Assembly: GCA_022820665.1 (NCBI GenBank)
Contig: JAJEFB010000019.1
Coordinates: 1-36,664 of the forward strand
Direction of reading: 5' to 3'
Origin: Anaerolineae bacterium
GTDB taxonomy: Bacteria > Chloroflexota > Anaerolineae > Aggregatilineales > Phototrophicaceae
DNA: 36,664 bases
Position 1 is the stretch's first letter; each line of letters starts with the position of its first letter. This document shows, in pieces, positions 24,246 to 33,359 of the stretch. A program made the translations under genes and the position numbers. The notes under the pieces were generated by a model that did no database searches, was not told where the DNA came from, and saw only the letters and a list, made by a program, of their open reading frames with translations.

Positions 24246-26861
24246 CTATTGGTCCGCTGGCGCGTTTGAATTTTCGATGCCGGCGTCGGTCGCGCCTGTT
24301 TTTGGGTCCTGGGGCGCGTCCGGGTGCCTTGCAGCGTGGCCGTCCTCCCCGGCTTCGATGTCAATATGTATCCTCCCTTCGTCTTCGCCGTCGGAAAAAG
24401 TATCAAGTTCGGGAGGGGCGGGCAGCTCGGCCGCCTCGTCGCCAGTCTTGACAGGCGTCGGATCTGCCACGGCTTGCCACTGGGCGTGAGCGGCTAATGA
24501 CAGGCTGTGACCGGAAGGAAAGTCGATTTGAATGCCGTCGGCGTTTCTAGTGACGACGACGCCGTGCTGCGCTACTTTGACTTCCCGCTCCCAAGTGAAG
24601 GGTCCGCCCACCCAAACTTTCCGCGGCGACAAGATCCGTACGCCGATCACGTCAAAAAACAGCTTAAGCGGAACGATGCCGCCGATATGATGATCTTCGC
24701 CAAAACCCTTGATCTCTTCGGCGTGATAAAACTGGGACAAGTGGCCGTCGCGTTCCAGCACCTGGGAGAGGCTGGTCAATACGCGCTTGACCAGGTCCGT
24801 CGCTTCTCGATGAAAACCGGATTTGACCATGCCTTCCCCGATTAAGGACAAGAAATACATCCAAATGCCGCCGCCGCCACGCGCATTGGAAGGATCGAAA
24901 TTCGGATCGCCCCGGCTGACCATGGTAATCCCGTTCGGGCAGAAAAACTGCGATTCATCCAGCGCGCATTCGACCAGAGCCGCAGCGCGGTCCTTCGGCA
25001 GCAGTCCGGTCCAGAGCGGCAGCAGGTGATTGATGTCCAGACGGCTGCTGTCTATTGTCCTGGCATAAACTTTGTAGACTCGGCTAAGTCCTTCTATTTC
25101 TATAGTACCCACAAAGGAAAGCGCATGGCGGGTTGTATAGACGCCCTGGCGGTTTTGCCAATCAAATTCGTCAACGTCGGCGTCGATCATACAATCTTTG
25201 CCGTCACTGTCCCGCCCCGTGAGCCGAAGACTTATGCGCGGCACCTGGTTGACGCCGCCGACAACGCGAACCATGACTCGACCAGGCGCCGGGAGCGGTC
25301 GCTCGATAATATGGATTTGGTCGCCGGACCCGCGTCTCAGCAACTCGATTGAATCGCTGGTCAGATGGGAATCGCGATCGCGATAGGTATAGCGGCTGCC
25401 ATCCCAGAATTCTTCCATGGAATCTTGCAGATCGCGCAGTCTTTGTTCGAGTTCATTTTCGGCTTCTTTGTCTTCGAGTTCCCGGGCAATCGAAGAAAGG
25501 GCATCCGCTTCCGAGATCAAATAGGCCAGCAGATCGGGCGTCTCCATTTGCTGGACATTCGCGCCTTGCGCCCAGCCCTGACCCATACCGAAGGTGGGAA
25601 AAGCCACGTAGCCCATTTGCCGTTCCGATCGCCATTCCGGCGCGCCGTCGGCATCTTTGTCCTCACCCAGCCAACGCTGGAAGAATGCGATCAAAGGCTG
25701 CATAACTTCGGTGAGGAAATCGCGGTCTTCGGTCAGGTGATAGACAATCCAGGACATGCGCGCGAGCAGGGGCATCATCATGAGTCCCTGAGTTTGCCCG
25801 GCCAAGCCCGGCTGCCGATCCACGAAGCCGGTATCGTCCTGCGTGGACAGGTAGTTGTGGATGAGGCTCTTGGCCCAATCAGGTTCGATGTTGGCGGCGG
25901 CCGTCGCGGCCAGGTAGGCGAGCGTAGGATCTTGGCCAGCCCAGGCGCGAATATGATCTCTGCCATCACCGCGCCGGCTCCAGCCGCGATTGCTCGCGCG
26001 GTTGGCCACCAGCGACGAATGACTTAGCTGATCGCTTGGCCCCATACGCGCTTGAAGCAGCAAATTGCAGGAGAGATCCAGGAGCCTGTCCCAAGTCGTT
26101 TCGCCTGTCTGAATACTCGGGATCGCCCCGGCAAAATCGTCTATTTTCTCGAAATAGATATCCCAGGGCCTGGCCAGCCAGTTCATGGCGACGCTGTGTG
26201 AATCGCGCATATCCGGCAATCCAGCGACCACAAAGGGCACAGTCGTTGTTTCCCCCGCGGGCAAAACCAGCCTCCGACCGAGTTTGGGACTGGAGATTCT
26301 GCCGCCATAGATATCGACGCTGGCGCCCTCCAGCGTGAGCACCGGGTTAATGTTGCCGATCTGCCCCAAATGCAGCGCCAGGCTGTAGTCGCCCATCGTC
26401 AAAACGTTGAGCTTCTTGCTTCGTCCGTTGATTATGACATGCCCAAATAGCTCAAGCTGGAGTTCAAGATCCTCGTTCTTGTGATTCTTGATAGCAAACT
26501 CGCAGCCGGCGGCATTTGATTCCATCACCCAATAGCGAGCCCTCAATTCCAGCCAGGGAGCGATTTCTGCCCGGATGCCCAGAAAATTGGGAGCGAAATG
26601 GGTTGCCACCGGCGGGTGATGGTAACTCTGGTATTGATAGACCTGATGTCCGCCAATCAGCCACATTGGGACGATGCTCACCAAACCGGCGCGACCGCCG
26701 AACTGGGTTTGAAAGGCCAGCGCCGCCCGGTTTTTTCCGCCAAGGTCGAGCTTCCAGGCTTGATCGTCGACGTAATTGGTTCGGCTCATGCGGGCATCGG
26801 CGGCCAGGTGAAACTCGAACATAGAGGCAGCGTCGATTTCGTAGCTACGCATGTTCCGCAT
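24246..26861 (-). CDS. Large (alpha/alpha)6-barrel glycoside hydrolase-like protein
   Basis: This 871-residue protein has a beta-rich N-terminal part (about 1-260) and a helical region (about 270-760) reminiscent of GH63 and related (alpha/alpha)6 glycosidases, with NRGWSRRGDGRDHIRAWAGQD, WIVYHLTEDRDFL, GGGGIWMYFLSLIGEGM and GFGEDHHIGGI. A beta insertion sits around 520-620. The last 75 residues are acidic, Pro-rich and probably disordered. No signal peptide. I chose the ATG at 26861 with AGAGGA eight bases upstream. A start at 26963 would add 34 residues and lacks a ribosome site. Substrate is unknown. The neighbour upstream is a lipoprotein gene. Confidence 0.7.
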   Translation of the reverse strand: MRNMRSYEIDAASMFEFHLAADARMSRTNYVDDQAWKLDLGGKNRAALAFQTQFGGRAGLVSIVPMWLIGGHQVYQYQSYHHPPVATHFAPNFLGIRAEIAPWLELRARYWVMESNAAGCEFAIKNHKNEDLELQLELFGHVIINGRSKKLNVLTMGDYSLALHLGQIGNINPVLTLEGASVDIYGGRISSPKLGRRLVLPAGETTTVPFVVAGLPDMRDSHSVAMNWLARPWDIYFEKIDDFAGAIPSIQTGETTWDRLLDLSCNLLLQARMGPSDQLSHSSLVANRASNRGWSRRGDGRDHIRAWAGQDPTLAYLAATAAANIEPDWAKSLIHNYLSTQDDTGFVDRQPGLAGQTQGLMMMPLLARMSWIVYHLTEDRDFLTEVMQPLIAFFQRWLGEDKDADGAPEWRSERQMGYVAFPTFGMGQGWAQGANVQQMETPDLLAYLISEADALSSIARELEDKEAENELEQRLRDLQDSMEEFWDGSRYTYRDRDSHLTSDSIELLRRGSGDQIHIIERPLPAPGRVMVRVVGGVNQVPRISLRLTGRDSDGKDCMIDADVDEFDWQNRQGVYTTRHALSFVGTIEIEGLSRVYKVYARTIDSSRLDINHLLPLWTGLLPKDRAAALVECALDESQFFCPNGITMVSRGDPNFDPSNARGGGGIWMYFLSLIGEGMVKSGFHREATDLVKRVLTSLSQVLERDGHLSQFYHAEEIKGFGEDHHIGGIVPLKLFFDVIGVRILSPRKVWVGGPFTWEREVKVAQHGVVVTRNADGIQIDFPSGHSLSLAAHAQWQAVADPTPVKTGDEAAELPAPPELDTFSDGEDEGRIHIDIEAGEDGHAARHPDAPQDPKTGATDAGIENSNAPADQ

Positions 26862-26963
26862 ATTTACATTCCTCTGGATGTTGGTATCGCGATTGACCGT
26901 CAACCAGATTACGGCGGATTGGCCAACAAGGTTTCCCGCAGATGGCGAGGCAGCGTATCGCAA

Positions 26964-27605
26964 TCACTCAACGATTTGCCAGGTAGAGTCAACTTCATTG
27001 AATCTAAAGGTATCGCCGTACAGACTTTCGACCAGGTGATATCCCGGTCCGGCGATGTATTGCTTGTTGGCGCCCAGCGCGCCACCATGGTGATACTCGT
27101 ATCTCGTGGTGTGACCCAGTTCGTCTTCCAGCGCCCAGCCAAGCGCGGTACGGACTTCCAGGTTCTCGCGCCAAAGCTTGCCAAAACCGCGGACAGGCTG
27201 TTGTTTGCCTTCCGGCGCGACGATCTCGGGATCGGATTCGATATCGCCATCGACAAAATCATCATCGTAGACGGTCCATAGATGCTCATCGCCGTCGTTC
27301 GCAGTCAGCAACCAGATCTGCTGATTGGGTTGCAGCCAGAACATCCAACCTCGTTCAAATCGCTGTTCGGCGACATAGATTGCTCCGACGACCGGGGTCG
27401 GGAAAAGATCAGGGGTTGGACTCTGGGTTGGCGTCTCCGTTGGCTGGGCTTCGGTGGCGGCTTTGGCCGCCTCGAATGTTGCCGTGACACCACTATCGGG
27501 GGTCGCTGTTACAATGATCACACGCTCCGTGACGACTTGTCCCTGACAAGCTGTCAGGGTCCCAAGCAAAGCGAAGAGGCGGAACAAGCGTGGTATGTTT
27601 GGCAT
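26964..27605 (-). CDS. Predicted lipoprotein
   Basis: The 213-residue protein has a signal peptide with lipobox LTAC (Cys20), then a Thr/Pro linker (TPTQSPTPDLFPTPVVG) and a globular domain from about residue 75 (VAEQRFERGWMFWLQPNQQI through LWTVYDDDF, later FRFNEVDSTWQ). Such linkers are common in Chloroflexota surface proteins. I recognise no named domain. Start has GGAG eight bases upstream. It precedes the large glycosidase-like gene by 102 bases in the same direction. Confidence 0.8.
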   Translation of the reverse strand: MPNIPRLFRLFALLGTLTACQGQVVTERVIIVTATPDSGVTATFEAAKAATEAQPTETPTQSPTPDLFPTPVVGAIYVAEQRFERGWMFWLQPNQQIWLLTANDGDEHLWTVYDDDFVDGDIESDPEIVAPEGKQQPVRGFGKLWRENLEVRTALGWALEDELGHTTRYEYHHGGALGANKQYIAGPGYHLVESLYGDTFRFNEVDSTWQIVE

Positions 27606-27824
27606 GCAAGAGGCTCCATTGCTTGAACGGCGGGACTGATAATGCTATTGTATCAAAGCTAAGCTCTAGGGCAAACGGGTTGGAAACGCGCTGTATTGCG
27701 GAGGCGCGCTTCTCTCGGAACTCCACTGTTTTCAATGTGTTCAAGCAAAATCGCTCTGCGCCAAAGCTAAATCTCAAATTGTCTTTTAGTCTGAAGAGTA
27801 CCTTCTGAGTTGAGAGTCTAGCAA

Positions 27825-28145
27825 ATGCCTTTTCGTCCGACAAACATCACCTTGAACAAATCTGAACAAATCCTCGAGATCGTATGGGACGATGGCTTAA
27901 GGAGTCAGTATCCATTGTCGCAATTGCGGGAGGCTTGTCCCTGCGTCGAATGTCGCGGCGGTCACGCCAATATGGGGATGGCGAATGCGCCCGAAGATCT
28001 TCTCCAACTGAGGCCGCGACGCTCGTACACGATAACTGGCTTGATCCCGGTGGGCAACTATGCGCTGCAACCGAGCTGGGACGATGGCCACGAGACGGGC
28101 ATTTACACCTGGGAGTATCTACGCTTGATTTCGCCGCAGGAATAG
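27825..28145 (+). CDS. DUF971 (GBBH-like N-terminal) domain protein
   Basis: The 106-residue protein is one DUF971 domain: LEIVWDDGLRSQYPLSQLRE, CPCVECRGGH with Cys38, Cys40, Cys43 and His47, and IPVGNYALQPSWDDGHETGIYTWEYLR. The cysteines and histidine suggest a zinc or iron site, as in the N-terminal domain of gamma-butyrobetaine hydroxylase. Stand-alone copies are common, often linked with iron-sulfur assembly. No specific role follows from the neighbours. Confidence 0.9.
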   Translation: MPFRPTNITLNKSEQILEIVWDDGLRSQYPLSQLREACPCVECRGGHANMGMANAPEDLLQLRPRRSYTITGLIPVGNYALQPSWDDGHETGIYTWEYLRLISPQE

Positions 28146-28256
28146 TTCAGACGCGGGTCCGCGTTTCTAGGGTTCGCGCAGATCTGTTGCCTCGCGCGGG
28201 AGACGCTGTAATGGCGCGATCGCTGTTTCAATGCAAGCCGGCAAAGCGACTCGGGT

Positions 28257-28286
28257 TTGACAGTCGGCAGCCAACTGTTTTATGCT
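28257..28286 (+). promoter_or_regulatory. Probable malE promoter
   Basis: TTGACA (28257-28262) and TATGCT (28281-28286) are 18 bases apart, about 48 bases before the malE start codon. The GntR-type palindrome of the first locus is absent here, so this importer seems separately regulated. Confidence 0.6.
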
Positions 28287-28333
28287 GAAGCGTGATGAAT
28301 TCGTACTCAATCCTATCCGAAAAGGAAACGATA

Positions 28334-29524
28334 ATGAATCTAATACGAGCAATTGTAGCGGGGATAGTCCTGATCACAGCAACGCTAAGCGCTTCGGCGC
28401 AAGACGACAGCTTGGTCATTTGGGCCGATGATACGCGGGCGCCAATACTGGAAGAGTTGGGAGCGCAATTTGAAGAAGAGTTCGGGATCGCCGTGCGCGT
28501 GGACGAATTGGGCTTTGGCGATATTCGCGATCAGTTCAAGACGGCTGCGCCGGCTGGCGAAGGTCCCGATATGATTATCGGCGCCCACGACTGGCTGGGC
28601 GAATTGGCTGTAAACGGCTTGCTGGCGGAAATCGACGTTTCCGATGTCGCCGATGATTTCTTGGGGGCGGCGCTGTCGGCATTTGTCTATGAAGGCGTCC
28701 AATACGGCTTGCCCTACGCCGCCGAAAATGTCGCTTTCCTGCGGAATATCGACTTGGTGCCGGATAACCCCCAAACCTGGGATGACGTGCGTTCGGTGAG
28801 CGAGCAGTTGATTGCCGACGGGGCGTCGAAATATGGATTTGTCATGTTCGACAACAATCCCTATCATTTCTTCCCGGTGCAGACTGCGTTTGGCGGTTAC
28901 GTCTTTGGCTTGACGGACGAAGGTTACAATCCGGAAGATGTTGGTATCGACAGCGAAGGTTCCATCGCGGCTGCAGCGTATCTCGAAGCTTATGGGGCGG
29001 ATGGTTTGATGCCCAGCGGCATCGACTATGACGTGATGCATACCATGTTCGAATCGGGCGACGCCGCCATGATCATCACGGGTCCCTGGGCGATCCCGCG
29101 CATCGAAGAATCGGGCGTCAACTTTGTGGTTGATTCCATTCCCGCGGGTCCCGGGGGCAGCGGCAAGCCCTTCCTCGGCGTGCAAGGATTCATGATCAGC
29201 GCCTTTAGCGAAAACCAACTGCTCGCGGAAGCCTTTCTCTTCGACTACATCGCCACTGACGAAACGATGTCGTCGATTTACAGCGCGGATCCGCGCCCGC
29301 CCGCCTTGCTGGAAACGCGCGATAGCATTGAAGACGAAATCATGCTCGGCTTCGTCGCGGCGGGGACTGAAGGTTTGGCAATGCCCGCGATTCCGGAGAT
29401 GTCTTCGGTCTGGAGCGCCTGGGGCAACGCCATGCAACTGGTAAGAACCGGCGAGCTAAGCGGTGAAGAAGCTTTCGCCAACGCGGGCGAACAAATTCGC
29501 GCGCTGATCGCCGGTGAGGAATAA
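28334..29524 (+). CDS. malE: Maltose-type sugar-binding protein
   Basis: This 396-residue family-1 binding protein has a Sec signal peptide (residues 1-22, cleavage SASA|QDD) without a lipobox. The mature protein follows MalE: LVIWADDTRAPILEELGAQF, GPDMIIGAHDWLGELA, YGLPYAAENVAFLRN, FESGDAAMIITGPWAI and PAGPGGSGKPFLGVQGFMI. AAAGGA precedes the ATG by eight bases. An earlier in-frame ATG at 28292 would bury the signal peptide. It is the first gene of malEFG. Maltodextrins are the usual ligand, but other alpha-glucosides or galactosides are possible, since galT lies downstream. Confidence 0.9.
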   Translation: MNLIRAIVAGIVLITATLSASAQDDSLVIWADDTRAPILEELGAQFEEEFGIAVRVDELGFGDIRDQFKTAAPAGEGPDMIIGAHDWLGELAVNGLLAEIDVSDVADDFLGAALSAFVYEGVQYGLPYAAENVAFLRNIDLVPDNPQTWDDVRSVSEQLIADGASKYGFVMFDNNPYHFFPVQTAFGGYVFGLTDEGYNPEDVGIDSEGSIAAAAYLEAYGADGLMPSGIDYDVMHTMFESGDAAMIITGPWAIPRIEESGVNFVVDSIPAGPGGSGKPFLGVQGFMISAFSENQLLAEAFLFDYIATDETMSSIYSADPRPPALLETRDSIEDEIMLGFVAAGTEGLAMPAIPEMSSVWSAWGNAMQLVRTGELSGEEAFANAGEQIRALIAGEE

Positions 29525-29570
29525 ACCGCGCCGCTTTTTGGTCCGGCGCAACAGTTGAATCGCAACATGA

Positions 29571-29609
29571 CGGGGGAATGCCCAAGAAAGGGCTTCCCCG
29601 TTTGCGTTT
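29571..29609 (+). terminator. Hairpin between malE and malF
   Basis: CGGGGGAATGCCC (29571-29583) pairs with GGGCTTCCCCG (29590-29600), with single-base bulges, followed by TTTGCGTTT. Just before it GCGCCG (29528-29533) and CGGCGC (29544-29549) form another stem. They could cause partial termination, leaving more malE than malF message. Confidence 0.55.
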
Positions 29610-29670
29610 CTAGCCGGTCATAGTAGAAAGGAAGGCGGTCTCTCGTCGCTGACGAGGCGCGCCGCAGCTT

Positions 29671-31257
29671 ATGGCGACACTCCTGCCAGATAGCAAGGTC
29701 AAACGATCGGAATTCAGTACGCGATCCATCCTGCGCCTTGCCGCAACTTACCTGGGATTGGCTGTTCTCGACGCTATGGCGTTTTACCTTGTATACGTAT
29801 TCGCCCTCGATGGCGTTTGGGAATTGGCGATTACCATTGCTGTTATCACTTTGCTGGTCAATATCATCAACTTGCGACAGGATCTCTATCCCTTGCGCTG
29901 GATATCGCCGGCTTTGGCTTTGATGGGGCTGATGGTGGTCTTCCCGATTATTTATACGGTTTATGTTTCGCTGACCAACTACGGCGACGGCAATCTCTTG
30001 ACCAAGCAGCAGGTGCTAAACCTGCTGGCGCGGGAGACGTACTTGCCGGAGGGGGGCAAGGTCTATGGCTGGGACCTTTACCAGAACGCCGCGGGAGATT
30101 ATGCGCTGTGGTTGACAGACGGGGACGATGGCTATTTCTTCGCGACGCTCGGCGACTTCGAGGCGGTCACATTGCTAGCGGCAGGCGCCGACTTGCCGGA
30201 GGATTACCAAGGCTATCGCCGGCTGGATCGGGGCGAGTCTCTGCGCGCCAGCCGCGAGGCGCAGGAACTGAGTTTTGGGACGGCGGAATTGCAAATCGGC
30301 ATAGCCGGCCGCAAGGAGGCAGGCGAATTCGCCCAGCGTTATGTCTACAGGTCGGACGAAGACGCGGTCTTTGACAAGCAGGCGTCTACGCTCTTTTACG
30401 CCAACTATGAGACGGGGCAATTCGAAAACGAAAATGGCGCTACCTTGCGGACCGGCTTCATCAGCGGGACCGGCCTCAAAAACTATGTCCGCTTTGTCAC
30501 GAGCCCCGCGATCAGCGGACCTTTGGCGCGCATATTTGCCTGGACGATCGGCTTTTCGCTGGTCAGCGTCGTTTCAACATTTACCGTCGGCCTTTTGTTC
30601 GCTTTGCTCATGCAAAACGAAAGGATTCCCTACCGCAAAGCCTTCCGCACCTTGCTGATCGTCCCGTATGCGATTCCGGCTTTGATTTCGGTGGCCATCT
30701 GGAAGGGTATGCTCAATTCCAACCTCGGGGTCATCAGCAACGCCATCGCCTCGCTCGGCATCCAGCCGCCTCCCTTCTTCATTGATCCCGGCTGGTCCAA
30801 GTTCGGCATTCTCTTGATCAACCTTTGGCTCGGTTATCCCTATTTCATGTTGGTGTGCAGCGGCGCGCTGGCCGCCATCCCCTCCGATATGTACGAGGCC
30901 GCCGAGGTCGACGGCGCCACCTGGTGGGAGAAATTCCACGCGCTGACATTGCCCATGCTGCTGGTGGCGGTCGGTCCCTTGCTGATCGCTTCTTTCACAT
31001 TCAATTTCAACAATTTTGTCATCATCGAAGCCTATAACGAGGGCGGACCGCCGATGGTGGAGTCTGGCACCTTGCCGGCCGGGCATACCGATATTTTGAT
31101 CAGTTACGCTTATCGCCTGGCCTTTGGCGGCGGGCGCGGAGCCGACTTTGGCTTGGCTTCCGCCATCACCATCATCATTTTCGTCCTGGTCGCTGGCGTC
31201 ACGCTGGCGCAATTCCGACTGACCAAGGGCTGGGAGGAGACATCCGAAAATGTCTAG
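29671..31257 (+). CDS. malF: Maltose-type ABC permease MalF
   Basis: This 528-residue membrane protein has MalF features: several N-terminal helices (about 22-105), a long external loop (about 105-280) of the P2 type, then the transport core with the EAA loop EAAEVDGATWWEKFHALTLP. Length is like E. coli MalF (514). The ribosome site near the ATG is weak, and a stronger AAAGGAAGG lies too far upstream. Its stop overlaps malG by eight bases. No MalK ATPase is in the window, so a shared ATPase elsewhere is expected. Confidence 0.88.
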   Translation: MATLLPDSKVKRSEFSTRSILRLAATYLGLAVLDAMAFYLVYVFALDGVWELAITIAVITLLVNIINLRQDLYPLRWISPALALMGLMVVFPIIYTVYVSLTNYGDGNLLTKQQVLNLLARETYLPEGGKVYGWDLYQNAAGDYALWLTDGDDGYFFATLGDFEAVTLLAAGADLPEDYQGYRRLDRGESLRASREAQELSFGTAELQIGIAGRKEAGEFAQRYVYRSDEDAVFDKQASTLFYANYETGQFENENGATLRTGFISGTGLKNYVRFVTSPAISGPLARIFAWTIGFSLVSVVSTFTVGLLFALLMQNERIPYRKAFRTLLIVPYAIPALISVAIWKGMLNSNLGVISNAIASLGIQPPPFFIDPGWSKFGILLINLWLGYPYFMLVCSGALAAIPSDMYEAAEVDGATWWEKFHALTLPMLLVAVGPLLIASFTFNFNNFVIIEAYNEGGPPMVESGTLPAGHTDILISYAYRLAFGGGRGADFGLASAITIIIFVLVAGVTLAQFRLTKGWEETSENV

Positions 31258-32359
31258 TCATGTCAAAATCAAACGAGGTAACGCTCGTCCAGCCTTCACG
31301 CTCGGCTTGGCAATCCAAATCGCGATTCTGGTCATCGCCGTTATCTTCGCGCTCTTTCCCGTGGTCTGGATTCTGTCGGCGGCGCTCAATCCCAGCCAAT
31401 CGATGAACTCTCAATCCGTCGTCCCGCCTTTGCCCGAAACGCGGGTGGTTTTGGCGGAGGAAGCGGGCGTGCTGTTGGAGATCGCAGCGCCAAACGGCAG
31501 CCGCGTTGAGCGCAGCGCGGGTACGATTTTGCTGGTGGAAGTGGATGGCGAACGGGAGGAATTGCGCGCGCCCAAAAACGGATATGTGCGGAATATTCGC
31601 CTGCAGGTCGGCGATTCCTTCGCGCCGGGCGAGGCTCTATACGACATCAGCTCCAGTTACTTGATCAATTTTGATACGCTTTTTAATACCGAACGAAAAC
31701 CTTATGTGCGCTGGCTGCTCAATTCGGTGGCTGTTGCCACGATAACCTCGTTCCTGGTGGTCATGGTGACGGCTTTGAGCGCCTATTCTTTTTCGCGTTT
31801 TCGCTTCAAGGGACGCCGCAGTTTGCTGATGCTGATACTGCTGGTACAGGTCTTCCCCAACTTGTTGGCGATGGTGGCCATCTTCCTTATGCTGCAGCAA
31901 ATCGGCAATCACATTCCCTTCTTCGGCTTGAACACGGCGGGCGGACTGATCCTGGTCTATGTCGGCGGCGCTATGGGCATCAATATCTGGCTGATGAAGG
32001 GCTTCTTCGATTCCGTGCCGCGGGATATTGACGAATCGGCGATGGTCGATGGCTGCGGTCATTGGCAGACCTATTGGCGTTTGATATTTCCGCTGGTTCG
32101 CCCGGTTCTGGTTGTCGTCGGCATTTTGTCTTTTGTCGGTACCTTTAACGAGTTCGTGCTGGCGCGCGTGCTCTTGAGAGACAAGGAAAGTTGGACGCTA
32201 ATGGTCGGGCTCTGGGGCTATATTAGCGACAACTTCGCCCGCGATTGGGGCATCTTTGCCGCCGGGGCGATCATCGGCGCTATTCCTACCTTGATCATCT
32301 ATTTGTCGCTGCAAGATCAGATCGTAGGCGGCTTGACGCAAGGTTCGGTCAAAGGCTAA
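31250..32359 (+). CDS. malG: Maltose-type ABC permease MalG with inserted beta domain
   Basis: The 369-residue protein is MalG-like: first helix at 20-45, then core helices from about 145 with the EAA-loop DESAMVDGCGHWQTYWRLIFP and a C-terminal tail. MalG proteins are usually near 280-300 residues. The extra 70 or so residues lie in the first external loop (about 63-134) and read RVVLAEEAGVLLEIAAP then EELRAPKNGYVRNIRLQVGD and SFAPGEALYDI. The last two stretches follow the pattern of biotinyl/lipoyl or HlyD-type hammerhead domains, without the modified lysine. GGAGGAG lies upstream of the ATG, and the start overlaps malF. Confidence 0.88.
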   Translation: MSSHVKIKRGNARPAFTLGLAIQIAILVIAVIFALFPVVWILSAALNPSQSMNSQSVVPPLPETRVVLAEEAGVLLEIAAPNGSRVERSAGTILLVEVDGEREELRAPKNGYVRNIRLQVGDSFAPGEALYDISSSYLINFDTLFNTERKPYVRWLLNSVAVATITSFLVVMVTALSAYSFSRFRFKGRRSLLMLILLVQVFPNLLAMVAIFLMLQQIGNHIPFFGLNTAGGLILVYVGGAMGINIWLMKGFFDSVPRDIDESAMVDGCGHWQTYWRLIFPLVRPVLVVVGILSFVGTFNEFVLARVLLRDKESWTLMVGLWGYISDNFARDWGIFAAGAIIGAIPTLIIYLSLQDQIVGGLTQGSVKG

Positions 32360-32414
32360 AGCAGATCTTGCGCTTGATCTGAAGCGGGCGCGGCAGGGAC
32401 TCTCTTGTTGCGGT

Positions 32415-32420
32415 TATAAT
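32415..32420 (+). promoter_or_regulatory. Possible -10 box before the MaoC-like gene
   Basis: A perfect TATAAT lies 51 bases before the start codon in the 112-base gap after malG, but no good -35 box is at the expected distance. The MaoC-like gene may have its own weak promoter or be read through from malG. Confidence 0.3.
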
Positions 32421-32471
32421 TGCTCGCTGTGCCAACATCATGTGGTCATCCGGGAGTGAGGGCATCAGGCA

Positions 32472-33356
32472 ATGACAGCGCCATCTTTGGATGTTGTGAA
32501 GGGAGCGATCGGCCAGGAGTTGGGTCCGCTCGCCTATAGCTATTGCGAACGGGAGGCCGCGCTTTACGCGCTGGGCATCGGCGCGCCGGCGGATTCCATG
32601 GATCAAGAGGAATTGAAGTTCGTCTACGAACGCAGCGGCCGCGGCTTCGCCGTTTTCCCGACCTTCGCCGTCATCTACAGCAGAGACTTGCATCATCGCT
32701 TCTTGTCCGGCAACCTTGCTGGCATAGCCTATAATCCGATGATGATGGTTCATGGCGAGCAGTTTCTGGAGTTGCTCCGCCCGTTGCCAGTTCGCGCAAC
32801 TGTTACAACATCGCTCAGAGTCTCGCAGATCTACGACAAGGGAAGCGGTATGCTCATAACTATCGAGGGCGAGAGCGCGGACGAATCGGGCGCGACACTG
32901 GCGCTCTCGCGCTCGTCGCTTTTCATTCGCGGCTTGGGCGGCTTCGGCGGCGATCGCGGTCCTAGCGCGAAAGTGGAGAGGCCGCAGTCCCCGCCTGATC
33001 TCGCGCACGAAGAGAAAACATCAGAGACACAAGCCCTCTTGTATCGACTGGCGGGAGATGTCAATCCCTTGCATGCCGATCCGCAAATGGCCGCGATTGG
33101 CAATTATGACAAGCCGATTTTGCACGGACTTTGTACGTATGGATTCGCGGCTCGCGCCATTTTGCGGCATTTCTGCGCCAACCAGCCGCGTCGATTGCGC
33201 TCGATAGAAGCGCGTTTTTCTCATCATGTCTTCCCGGGCGAAACGCTGCAAACCGAGATCTGGTCTCTTGATGAGCGTGAATTGCGTTTCCAGACCACTG
33301 CGCTGGAACGGAATGCGGTGGTCTTGAGCAATGGCCGGGCGCGGCTGCGGGAGTAG
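32472..33356 (+). CDS. MaoC-like double hot-dog hydratase
   Basis: The 294-residue protein has two hot-dog domains as in peroxisomal 2-enoyl-CoA hydratase 2. The second holds the hydratase-2 motif, with Asp196, Asn198 and His201 in YRLAGDVNPLHADP and PILHGLCTYG after it. The first domain (about 1-150) is degenerate, as usual. It should hydrate a trans-2-enoyl-CoA to the (R)-3-hydroxyacyl-CoA, in fatty-acid or sterol side-chain metabolism. This has no obvious link to the sugar genes around it. It sits three bases before galT, so the two are likely co-transcribed. Confidence 0.9.
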   Translation: MTAPSLDVVKGAIGQELGPLAYSYCEREAALYALGIGAPADSMDQEELKFVYERSGRGFAVFPTFAVIYSRDLHHRFLSGNLAGIAYNPMMMVHGEQFLELLRPLPVRATVTTSLRVSQIYDKGSGMLITIEGESADESGATLALSRSSLFIRGLGGFGGDRGPSAKVERPQSPPDLAHEEKTSETQALLYRLAGDVNPLHADPQMAAIGNYDKPILHGLCTYGFAARAILRHFCANQPRRLRSIEARFSHHVFPGETLQTEIWSLDERELRFQTTALERNAVVLSNGRARLRE

Positions 33357-33359
33357 GGC

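Noticed and set aside
28385..29437. 350-codon open frame on the minus strand
   Set aside because: It is antisense to malE and encodes low-complexity His/Arg-rich sequence with no family pattern.
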